Below are positions 43,126 through 51,009 of a DNA stretch of 64,000 bases, piece by piece. Position 1 is the first letter of the stretch. Each line of letters begins with the position of its first letter. Below the pieces are notes generated by a model. It saw only the letters and a program-made list of their open reading frames with translations. It made no database searches and was not told the origin of the DNA. The stretch spans positions 1 through 64,000 of the forward strand of contig NZ_BPQU01000023.1 of the NCBI RefSeq assembly GCF_022179445.1, read 5' to 3'. This DNA comes from Methylobacterium mesophilicum (GTDB lineage Bacteria; Pseudomonadota; Alphaproteobacteria; Rhizobiales; Beijerinckiaceae). The position numbers and the translations under genes were made by a program.

Positions 43126-43350
43126 ATGCCGAACGAAAAATCGATGCCGCTGGCACGCCCCATCTGTCGATCCTGCGGTGAGACGATCCGCGCGGACACC
43201 ACCTATTGCGTCGCGTGCGCGACCCGTCAGGCCGATAGCGACGCCGCCGTCTTCGATCGTTGGCTCGCCATTCTGTTCAGCGGTGCGGGCATCGTCGGCC
43301 TGGTGCTGGCCGCCTATATCGCAGCCCGCTATCTCAATATCCTGGCGTGA
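43126..43350 (+). CDS. Zinc-ribbon single-helix membrane protein
   Basis: From ATG 43126 the product has 74 residues. A CxxC-CxxC zinc ribbon (PICRSCGETIRADTTYCVAC) is followed by a single membrane helix (LFSGAGIVGLVLAAYIAARY) near the C-terminus. This is a common small bacterial layout of unknown function. The frame opens at 43006, but the added residues do not look like a protein domain. Confidence 0.6.
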   Translation: MPNEKSMPLARPICRSCGETIRADTTYCVACATRQADSDAAVFDRWLAILFSGAGIVGLVLAAYIAARYLNILA

Positions 43351-43650
43351 TCTCTCGCAAGCTGACGCATCTGCGATGAGGGCTCTGCTTGAGTGTCCCA
43401 CTCTGGTCTAGGCTCAGTAGAACCTACGTAGTCGCACACCCGCACAGCAGCTGCCTCACGGTGCCGACGACATCGGATCGTCTCGCCATCGGCGAGGACC
43501 GGCCTCGCCGTTCGGCGCAGTGCTCACGCATCTTTCGCCTTATGAACAGGTCTCGTCTGCCTGCAGATGCGCCGAAATATGTACGCCGCGGCCCGATAGA
43601 GCTGAGCTATGCCGAGTCCTACTCTGTCCATAAATTTTGGAGTTTGCAGG

Positions 43651-44424
43651 ATGGCTCGGCGATCGCTTCTGGTCTTGGCGCTCTGCCTCGCGTCCTCGGG
43701 TGCGGGGGCCGCCGGCGACATCGCCGTCGACATGGCGATGATCTCCAACGGCGATCTCAGGGTCTTCGGGACTTTGGCGCCGCCTCGCGCGGCCAGCGTC
43801 GTCCTGGACGACAAGTTTAACACACGGGCCGATCAGGACGGGCGCTTCGCGTTCCGGATTCCCTACCATCCGGAGACCTGCGTGGTGACGCTGAAGTCCG
43901 AGTCCCTCAGCCGACAGGCCGTCGTCGGCTATTGCGCCCGGCCACCGGCCGTGAAGCAGGCCGCAACGTACCCCGCACCCGTGATGCTTGCGGCGAACAC
44001 GCCCAAGAGCGAGGTCGGCCCTCGCGGTCCTCAGGGCGCGGCCGGTCAACAGGGTCCGGAAGGACCTCAAGGCGAGCGCGGCGCTAAGGGCGAGCCGGGG
44101 CCGGCCGGCCCCGCAGGACCACCCGGCCCCGCCGGACAGGCGGGCGCGAAAGGGCAGGGGGGCGAAAGAGGCGAACGTGGCCCGGCAGGACCGGCTGGGC
44201 CCGAGGGCAAGGCGGCTGTTGCCAACGTTGCTTTACGGGTTCAGGTCGAGGAGTGCACGGCGGGAGGGCGGTGCGTGGCCGCCTGCACCTCCGACGAGTT
44301 CGCAGTGAACGGCACCTGTAGCGGCGGCGAGCGCCCCGCTATGGACGAAAGTAGCATCTACTGCTTTGCCCTGGGTTCGGTACCGACCGCCATGAAGGCC
44401 CGGGCGATCTGCGCGCGGCGTTGA
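43651..44424 (+). CDS. Secreted collagen-like protein B
   Basis: From ATG 43651 the protein has 257 residues and a signal peptide (MARRSLLVLALCLASSGAGA). The N-terminal domain (ISNGDLRVFGTLAPPRAASV, VLDDKFNTRADQDGRFAFRI, PYHPETC) is clearly homologous to that of collagen-like protein A. Then come a short linker, 22 Gly-X-Y triplets, and a C-terminal Cys-rich domain (EECTAGGRCVAACTSDEFAV, GTCSGG, YCFALGS, ICARR) that protein A lacks. It is probably a cell-surface or matrix protein. An upstream ATG at 43609 is possible but would bury the signal peptide. Confidence 0.78.
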   Translation: MARRSLLVLALCLASSGAGAAGDIAVDMAMISNGDLRVFGTLAPPRAASVVLDDKFNTRADQDGRFAFRIPYHPETCVVTLKSESLSRQAVVGYCARPPAVKQAATYPAPVMLAANTPKSEVGPRGPQGAAGQQGPEGPQGERGAKGEPGPAGPAGPPGPAGQAGAKGQGGERGERGPAGPAGPEGKAAVANVALRVQVEECTAGGRCVAACTSDEFAVNGTCSGGERPAMDESSIYCFALGSVPTAMKARAICARR

Positions 44425-44689
44425 CGCGGATGTCGCATTGCAAAAAGCACTGAGTTTTCTTTCGTCTGGCGGTTGGTTCGGATTACACATTGACGCATCG
44501 TGAATAGTGCGCGTTGCGCGGCAGTTTTTAGTGTTGTTTAAAGGCTCAGATTGGTCAATAGAGGTAACGAAGAATATGATTTTTCGGCGCGTCTGCTGTG
44601 ATTCGGTTATTTGAGCCGGGATGGTTTGTCGTATCTAGTCCTGTATCATGCCTCGAGAATTTTGCTTCTGATATTTTCAGGCGACTGGC
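44425..44689. other. AT-rich intergenic region
   Basis: 265 bp after collagen-like protein B, low in GC, ending where IS630 homology begins. Nothing further is recognised. Confidence 0.3.
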
Positions 44690-45350
44690 AGGGCAAGCTG
44701 GGGCGTCGGCCACAGCTTCCGGCTTTTGGCGTTGGCTGCGGTCTACATCGGCGGAAGCAGCGTGGAGCCAGCGCGGTGGACCTGCCGACGACGGGCTACT
44801 GAGCGCTGGCCTTTACCGCTGATGGTACGGCGGGTCTGGTCAGCCGCTAGGCGCCCAAGCTTGACGCCGCACAGCGAAAGGCGCTGACACGGGTTATCGA
44901 GGGTGGGTCAAACGTTGACCGATACGACGTAGTACGCACGTCGAGACAGCTCTCGCCGCCTGAATTTACGCGAGCTTCGGGGGCAGGCTGGACGAAAGCA
45001 CGCTTGGCTGCACGATCAAGCAGATGGGCTTCCGTAAGCTGACGGTCCGCCCTCGCCACCACGAGCAGGAACTGGCTGCGCTGTCCGTGTTCAAAAAACC
45101 TGTCCGCCGCCGTGAATGCAATCCATACTTGCCTGCTCGCGTATGCCTGCCGCCGGGCACGGCTATTAAGGTGTCATGGCAGGATGATGCTCGCGCCGGT
45201 CAAAAGAGCACCCAGTCGCAACGTGAGACATGCAGCGGGACACGGCCCTCGGCGCCCCAGGATTGGCACACGGCGTATGCCTGTATCTTTGAAGCGATCT
45301 AACCTCAGAAGGGAAAGGCCGCCGAATCCGTTCTACCCCGGTGGAACAGG
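44690..45350 (+). pseudogene. Old IS630-family transposase remnant
   Basis: Fragments in several frames align to successive parts of an IS630 transposase. They are RLLALAAVYIGGSS near 44725, GLVSR and LDAAQRKALTRVIEGG near 44832-44910, MGFRKLTVRPRHHEQELAAL at 45024-45083, and WQDDARAGQKSTQ (the Asp-containing DDE region) near 45180. WHTAYACIFEAI, a stop codon and GKAAESVLPR follow. Several frameshifts and stops separate them, so the copy is long dead. Weak similarity may continue to about 45510. Confidence 0.75.
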
Positions 45351-46185
45351 TAGGCGATAAGCCTGCATAGGGCCCAGATTATCCAAAGTGTCTTGCCCCG
45401 GGCCTACGCCATACTGATGCGGGCTGACACAGGGCTCACGAGATCGTCGTGCTAGACAACATCATCTTGCCCAAACTGCTGCCTAGCGCCTCTACTCATA
45501 CCGGTGTTTTTAGAAAACTTATTGTAGAGACCTGTGGAAATTCAGATGCAATAACCGCTTCTACGATTGTATCGTCGTGGCATGCCTCTTTATCATCGAC
45601 CGGTGCCGCAAATTTTAAATTGTCCTTTCTGTCAAATTTTAAAAATCATCCGCGATGTTTTGTGCGCATGGATATTCTGATTTTGATTATAATCGATATT
45701 TGTGAGTTATGTGTAATGATGCTCGTTATGTCTGTCGTCTTAACGGGCTTCTCTCAGCACTTCGTCCGCAAATTTTGTTCGCGAACCGGTGATTCCGTAT
45801 GCTCGGAGAGGGTATCTGGACAATCGCCGACTGATTTCATGTCGGCAAATAGCATATTCCACTGGACTGCTTGAGCGATTGGAGCGTGAATAGTCACGTC
45901 ACGAAGCAGCCGGCTGCCGTGAGTCGAAGCGAGCTTCCCGGGAGCGGGCAAGGGCATCCGACCGATCGCGTTACCCCGCAAGCCCATTGGGCATGTGCGG
46001 GGCCAAGGCAGTGGCGGGGCTAGTCCCGTCACGAGCCCGAGGCGCGCTATGCAAACTCCATTTTTCATTCAGATTATCTTTTCCCCCGCCGCCCATGTCG
46101 GACATTCGGCGCAGCTTCCGTGCCCAGGCTCGACAGCGAGCCTACCTGCCGCATCGTTTGCCGCCCCGCGGACGTGAGTGCGAGC
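45351..46185. other. Mostly AT-rich region after the IS630 remnant
   Basis: About 835 bp. A 141-codon frame (45449-45874) lies here but has no ribosome-binding site or recognisable product. From about 45900 the GC rises towards the phage-like genes. No RNA gene is recognised. Confidence 0.35.
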
Positions 46186-46629
46186 ATGTCGAACCGCAGC
46201 ATCTCCTGGGCCGCCGCTCTGCGCGACTTGAAATCTGATCGCACCGTCCGTTCGGCGGTTCGCGAAGAACGTCTGCGCACCAGCGCGGGCCTGCGCGGCG
46301 CGTGCCTCCTGCCGATGAGCGCTTGGCGCGGATCCTCGAGCCGGCGTTATGTCGTCGTGATCCAGCCGCTCGATACCGTCGATTTGGTCGCAGACGACCC
46401 CGCAGTCGTCCTCGCCGTTGCCCGTGATGCCCAAGCGCAGGCTTCAATCGTCGCTGTCCGGGCCTGCGACCCTGGGGATCCAGGTTTTCTGGGCTGGCTG
46501 GCCGCCTGCGCCACGCTTGGAGCGCGCGAACTGCACGCTTACCGGTTGGCAGGAAACAAGGCTGAACGTCATGCGATCGCGGCTGACCTCGGTGGGCCCG
46601 CCTTGTCCGCGGCCATGGGGGTGGCGTGA
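46186..46629 (+). CDS. Hypothetical phage-associated protein
   Basis: From ATG 46186 the product has 147 residues, with a basic N-half (RDLKSDRTVRSAVREERLRT) and an alpha/beta C-half (RRYVVVIQPLDTVDLVADDP, AVVLAVARD). The frame could begin at 46120. It overlaps the HNH endonuclease gene by one nucleotide (TGATG), implying co-translation. No family is recognised; the phage link comes from its neighbour. Confidence 0.55.
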   Translation: MSNRSISWAAALRDLKSDRTVRSAVREERLRTSAGLRGACLLPMSAWRGSSSRRYVVVIQPLDTVDLVADDPAVVLAVARDAQAQASIVAVRACDPGDPGFLGWLAACATLGARELHAYRLAGNKAERHAIAADLGGPALSAAMGVA

Positions 46630-47033
46630 TGCCCCGGCGCGAGTTCAGCAAGGCGGTGCTTCGTGCCGCCCTCGCACGTGCGGACGGGCGATGCGAAGGC
46701 GTGCTCGTGAACGGCGGCCGTTGCCCCTGCACCTTGCAGACTGGGTGGTTCGACTACGACCATATCGTGCCGGCCGCGTTGGTCGACGATGCGTCCCTCG
46801 AGAATTGCCAGGTGCTGTGCCGGCCGTGTCACGCCGCCAAGACGGTGCTGGATGTCGGCGTGATCGCGCGGGTGCACCGGATGCGCGATCGGCATCTGGG
46901 CATTGCCGACCCGAGACGGCGTTCCTTGCCTGGCAGCAAAGCCAGCCCGTTCAAGCGTCTGATCGGTGGTGGCGTCATCTGTCGCTATACGGGGAAGCGT
47001 CTTGACAGACGAGACCGATCGAGGGACCCGTAG
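46629..47033 (+). CDS. HNH endonuclease
   Basis: The 134-residue protein carries a compact HNH nuclease domain: WFDYDHIVPAALVDDASLEN, then CQVLCRPCHAAKT. It supplies the HNH His-Asn-His and a Cys pair for structural zinc (earlier CEG and CPC). Small HNH proteins are common next to terminase genes in tailed phages, where they support packaging. The terminase of this window lies 4 kb downstream, with an IS630 element between them. The start at 46629 follows from the TGATG overlap. Confidence 0.78.
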   Translation: MPRREFSKAVLRAALARADGRCEGVLVNGGRCPCTLQTGWFDYDHIVPAALVDDASLENCQVLCRPCHAAKTVLDVGVIARVHRMRDRHLGIADPRRRSLPGSKASPFKRLIGGGVICRYTGKRLDRRDRSRDP

Positions 47034-47038
47034 AGACC

Positions 47039-47054
47039 TTTCATTCTGGTCGAG
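47039..47054 (+). repeat. 16-bp direct repeat, left of the IS630 element
   Basis: tttcattctggtcgag occurs here and again at 48250-48265 in the same orientation, exactly flanking the IS630 element. Confidence 0.8.
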
Positions 47055-47066
47055 TAATACCGATTT

Positions 47067-48153
47067 TCATTGATCAGAACCCATGAGCCAGGCGCGCAGT
47101 CCTATAGAGATGATGCGCCGGGGTCGGTCGATGAGGGTATTCCAGGCGTGGCAGCAGTGGTCGAGGATGTCAGCGTAGAATTTGAAGACGCGGTTGCCGA
47201 GCCAGTTGTCGCGCATGAATTGTCAGAGGTTCTCCACGGGGTTCAGTTCGGGGGAGCGAGCCGACAGGGGCAATAGGGTGATGTTGGCGGGCACGACGAG
47301 TTTCTTGGTTGTGTGCCAGACCGCTCGACCGAGCAGCAGGACGGGGTGCGCACCGGTGGCGACGACCTGGGCGATCTCTTCGAGATGCAACGCCATCGCC
47401 TCGGTGGTGCAGCGGGGCATGACGAGGCCGGCCCCTTTGCCGCGGGCGGGGCAAATCGCGCCATCCTTCGACAGGCTCAGGATGAGGGATGTAGGCGGAG
47501 GCGGTGCGTTGGTCCTTCGGCGCCGCAGGTCGCGTGCCGCGCTTGGCCCAGCGGCGGGTGATGGTGTTCTTCTGGCCGACCCGAGCCTCGTCGGCGAACC
47601 AGATCTCTATCGGCTTGCCGCCGACGGCCTGCGCGATCTCCGCCATGCGGGCGGGGGAGGCTTTTAAAAAGCCGGGGTGGCGTCCGTGCCCTGGGCGTGA
47701 TGGCGCCGGGCGGGCGGAGAGCTTGCGGTAGCCCAAGGCTCGCAGGACCCGGCTCAGCGTCTGCTCGGACACCGACATGCCGTGATCCTCGAACAGGATC
47801 TGGACGAGATCGACCAGCCGCCAGCGCACCACCCCGTGGGCGGCCGGCATCGGCCCCTGCTCAATCAACGCGCGCAGCGCCTCCCGCTGCTTGACGTTCA
47901 AGCGCGGGCGAGTTCCAGGCGCCTTGCCGCCGATCAGCCCGCTCGGACCGTGCGCGTTGAACGCCACGACCCAGTCCCGCACCGTCTAAAGCCCAACCCC
48001 GCCGAAAGCGGCAGCGGCCGAGCGCGAGCCGCCCGCATAGATCGCCGACAAAGCCAGCAGGCGCCGTGTTTGGGCGGGATCACGCGCGCACCTGGCCAAG
48101 GTGCGCAGGCCGTCAGCGTCAAAGCCTGACCGCAGCGGTACCGGAGCAGCCAT
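47067..48153 (-). pseudogene. IS630-family transposase, inactivated
   Basis: Read from ATG 48153, the frame gives MAAPVPLRSGFDADGLRTLA and continues to GGVGL before a TAG at 47986-47988. The same frame resumes as TVRDWVVAFNAHGPSGL and runs through the Asp region WFADEARVGQKN. A 25-bp palindromic sequence (47464-47488) then interrupts it, encodes PHPEPVEGW, and shifts the frame. The next frame resumes ICPARGKGAGLVMPRCTTEA and reaches SPELNPVENL, where TGA replaces the expected Trp codon. The final conserved end LMGSDQ stops at 47067. Two nonsense codons plus one frameshifting insertion leave no functional protein. Confidence 0.88.
47461..47487. repeat. Palindromic PEPVEG-type insertion in the transposase
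   Basis: ccatccttcgacaggctcag followed by gatgagg is an imperfect palindrome (atcctt..gacaggctc..aggat). This sequence is a widespread mobile palindrome in alphaproteobacteria and is known for adding RPEPVEG-like peptides when it lands in genes. Confidence 0.75.
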
Positions 48154-48249
48154 GACATCCTCCTCGGGCTCCAAACCCGAAGATAGAATCACCCCTCAGC
48201 CGCTGATGCTACCCCGTGAGTCGCGCTTAACGAGGGGCGGTATAAAACG

Positions 48250-48265
48250 TTTCATTCTGGTCGAG
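48250..48265 (+). repeat. 16-bp direct repeat, right of the IS630 element
   Basis: Exact copy of the 16-bp sequence at 47039-47054, in the same orientation. Confidence 0.8.
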
Positions 48266-49043
48266 AAAGTGCGCGGGGTCGCCCGTACGAGTGACGCCTG
48301 TCAACGTAATACCTGCTTCCAGAATTTAACTTTTGATCGCAGCTCTGGTGTCCGAGGTCAAAAAAATTTTTGCCCCGTCTCGCCGTCGATCCGCCGAGTC
48401 AGTCTGGGCTATTGAAGCCGAGCTATACTTGCCCTGAACGTGCCTGGCCATAGCCGAGGACTAGGTTCGAGGTCTAGGCTACCATCACCACTATTTATCT
48501 GATATGTAGGATGCGGATGGGTATCTTCGGTAAAATTCGATTGAATTGTTCCCGGTGCCGGCCGATTAGTATATGGAGTAGGGCTGGCTCGATCGCGTCT
48601 GTCTGCGCTTGGGGAGCAGGGCATCTTTTGAAGCAAGTCCCCGAATTTGAGCCCATCTCAGCTTCGAGCAATTCGTACCTCAACGGCCGTTCTGTTTTAT
48701 CGTCGATCCGCGTCTGAGGGCTAACGCGTTCGATAGATAAGCGGGAAGGCTTTCCGGAAAGCGCCATTGACGCCAAGGCGCGGATTTGATTACTAATGGT
48801 GTTGCCCCGCTTCGGCGGGGATTGGAAAGCATTCGCCAGCCGTCCGCTTTGGGAAGTGCTGCAGCGTAAGCCTTTCGGTTTAACTCCTCCTTAGGTGCAG
48901 GAGGCGGCAGCCCAGCTCCGTCCGTGTTCGGCGAGCGATGTGGCAGCGGGGAACGGTTTCGGCTCGTTGGGTCCAACCCCAGCGTTTTGTCGTTGCTCGC
49001 GTTCCTGCGGTCACTCACTCGTCTGATGCAGGTCTAGAGCTCA
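48266..49043. other. Intergenic region before the ParB-methyltransferase gene
   Basis: 778 bp of mixed GC with no convincing gene. It holds a UUCG-tetraloop hairpin at 48805-48820. The promoter of the packaging-type cassette should lie in the last part. Confidence 0.35.
48805..48820. other. UUCG-tetraloop hairpin
   Basis: ccccgc-ttcg-gcgggg forms a perfect 6-bp stem with an exceptionally stable UUCG loop. No T-run follows it, so its role, such as transcript end or RNA structure, is open. Confidence 0.45.
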
Positions 49044-50462
49044 ATGTCTACCCAAAAACCAATCCCAGTCCGTCAACGTGGCGCGCACGTTAACACCGCT
49101 CGCGCGGTGCTCGACACCGGGCCGTCCGGGGCGGCGCCGGCCATTGCCATCATTTACCAGCCGATCACGGCACTTCGGCCACTTGATCGCCCACTGCGCA
49201 GGCGCGGCAAGGGACAGGTCGAACGCCTCGCCGCCAACATCGAGCGGTTTGGCTGCGTCGTGCCTGTTCTCGTGACTTCTGATGGTACGATCATCGACGG
49301 CCACGCTATCTATGAAGCTTGTCGGAGGCTTGGACACCCGACATTGCCCACGATTATCATCGATCATCTGTCAGACAACGAGGTCAAAGTTCTCCGCCTC
49401 TCGCTTAATCGGGTCGCCGTAAGTACTACCTGGGACTCCGAAGCCCTTGCGAGCGAGTTCGCGCACCTGCTCGCTGTTGAACCCGATCTCGTCGCGTTCA
49501 CCGGGTTCAATTTGCCGGAGATTGATTTAGCCCTGACGTCGTCCTGCATCGACGGCACCGACTCAACCGACGCCCTTCCAGAGGTACCGGCGACCGCAGT
49601 CTCGCGCCTCGGGGATATCTGGGAGTTTACCGGCAGTCACCGGCTGTTGTGTGGAAACGCCCGTGCCGGTGAGAGCTACGACGCCGTGCTCGCCAGCCAG
49701 CGCGTCCAGAAGTTAGCGACGGATCCGCCCTATGGGTGTGCCATTCGCGGTTACGCCAGCGGCAGGCACGGGGAATTCGTCGAAGGCTCCGGTATGGGTG
49801 ATGCTGAGGCGACCGTGTTCTTCGAGGGCTTCCTCGGTGCAATGGTCCCACATCTCGAGGACGGTGCGATCGCCGAGATGTTCATCGATGCGCGCGGGAT
49901 GCTCCCACTGTTGACCGCCGCGCGGGGCGCTGGTCTGACCCAGCTCACGACCTGCGTCTGGGATAAAGGCGTAGGTGGAATGGGCTCGCTCTATCGGCAG
50001 CAAACTGAATTCGTGCTGGTGATGAAGCACGGGCGGGCTCGGCACATCAACAACATCGCGTTGGGTCGGCATGGGCGCAACCGCACTACGATCTGGTCAG
50101 CGCCAGGGCTGAACGGGTTCGGGCGCGGGCGGGAGGAGGCGTTGGCCCTCCACCCGACTGTGAAACCGGTCGGGCTGATCGCAGACGCATTGCTCGACAC
50201 CTCGAACCGCGGCGGCCTGATCCTCGACCCGTTCTGCGGGTCGGGTACGACCCTGCTCGCAGCCCATCGCACCGGCCGGATCGGGTACGGTATAGAGCTC
50301 GACCCGATCTACGTCGACGTTGCCGTCCGGCGGATGGAAGCTCTGACGGGGGCGCCCGCGCGCCATGCAGGCACGGGACTCACCTTCGCGGAGGAGGCTC
50401 AGCAGCGGGCACACGAGCCATCGGCCCAGCAGCCGGCCGCGGCCGTCGCGTCGGACGCGTGA
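49044..50462 (+). CDS. ParB-like / DNA N4- or N6-methyltransferase fusion
   Basis: The 472-residue protein joins an N-terminal ParB/Srx-like nuclease domain to a DNA methyltransferase. The ParB part has VERLAANIERFGCVVPVLVT and GTIIDGHAIYEACRRLG. The methyltransferase has the catalytic TDPPYG at residues 226-231 and the SAM-binding DPFCGSGTTLL from residue 395. Motif IV before motif I indicates the beta class. Such fusions are typical of phages and prophages, where they modify phage DNA. It starts the cassette with the DUF5681 protein (10 nt downstream) and the large terminase. No cognate restriction enzyme is visible; the target sequence is unknown. Confidence 0.9.
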   Translation: MSTQKPIPVRQRGAHVNTARAVLDTGPSGAAPAIAIIYQPITALRPLDRPLRRRGKGQVERLAANIERFGCVVPVLVTSDGTIIDGHAIYEACRRLGHPTLPTIIIDHLSDNEVKVLRLSLNRVAVSTTWDSEALASEFAHLLAVEPDLVAFTGFNLPEIDLALTSSCIDGTDSTDALPEVPATAVSRLGDIWEFTGSHRLLCGNARAGESYDAVLASQRVQKLATDPPYGCAIRGYASGRHGEFVEGSGMGDAEATVFFEGFLGAMVPHLEDGAIAEMFIDARGMLPLLTAARGAGLTQLTTCVWDKGVGGMGSLYRQQTEFVLVMKHGRARHINNIALGRHGRNRTTIWSAPGLNGFGRGREEALALHPTVKPVGLIADALLDTSNRGGLILDPFCGSGTTLLAAHRTGRIGYGIELDPIYVDVAVRRMEALTGAPARHAGTGLTFAEEAQQRAHEPSAQQPAAAVASDA

Positions 50463-50472
50463 GGAGGTCGCA

Positions 50473-51009
50473 ATGTCCGATGAGCCGATCGAGTCGAATG
50501 ACAATGTCGTCGCACGCGATGAAGATCTCGCGCCCCAGAGTTACTGCGCGGATGCTGAAGGTGTTGCACGGCCAAAGCCCGCCCGTACCGGCGGAGGCCG
50601 CTTTTCGCGGGGGCAGTCCGGTAACCCGAGGGGGCGGCCCCGCAAGCAGCCTGAGCCTTTCGTCGCGATGATGAAGCGCGTCTTGAACGAGCCTGTCCCG
50701 CTCAATCGTGGAGGGAGGCAGACTGAGATGTCATGCAGCGAGGTGGTGTTTCGTTCAATGTGCCGCGAGGCGATGACTAATCCGCGTGTTGGCAAGGAGG
50801 TCTTTAAGCTGGTGGCGGAGCACGAGGCGGTGGCCGTTGCTGACCAGACGAACGTAGACCCAGCGCAAAGTGAGGCTATGTACCAGAATTACTACATCCG
50901 GATTCGACGTCAGATACTCGCCGAACTCTCGCTGGCAGATGCAGCAAACACAGACGCGAGCGACAACGACAATCCGGGGCCCGGGTCCGATTCGGAGCAA
51001 ACGCCGTGA
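50473..51009 (+). CDS. DUF5681 protein, possible small-terminase-like partner
   Basis: The 178-residue protein starts at ATG 50473 behind a strong ribosome-binding site (gaggaggtc). The hallmark of DUF5681 is FSRGQSGNPRGRPRKQPE at about residues 38-57, followed by a helical region (FVAMMKRVLNEPVP, SEVVFRSMCREAMTNPRVGK). The tail is acidic and disordered. Genes of this family are repeatedly found beside large terminases, so a DNA-recognition role in packaging is inferred. It overlaps the terminase gene by 4 nt. Confidence 0.8.
   Translation: MSDEPIESNDNVVARDEDLAPQSYCADAEGVARPKPARTGGGRFSRGQSGNPRGRPRKQPEPFVAMMKRVLNEPVPLNRGGRQTEMSCSEVVFRSMCREAMTNPRVGKEVFKLVAEHEAVAVADQTNVDPAQSEAMYQNYYIRIRRQILAELSLADAANTDASDNDNPGPGSDSEQTP

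Larger units (their letters stand above)
47055..48249 (-). mobile_element. IS630-family insertion sequence, inactivated
   Basis: The element spans the transposase pseudogene between two 16-bp direct repeats. The ends share an ATACCG / CGGTAT inverted terminal core (about 47057 and 48238). The family normally duplicates only a TA dinucleotide on insertion, so the 16-bp flanks are unexpected. Confidence 0.65.

Noticed and set aside
45449..45874. A 141-codon frame in AT-rich DNA after the IS630 remnant
   Set aside because: It has no ribosome-binding site or recognisable domain, and its start overlaps weak IS630 similarity. It is probably chance.
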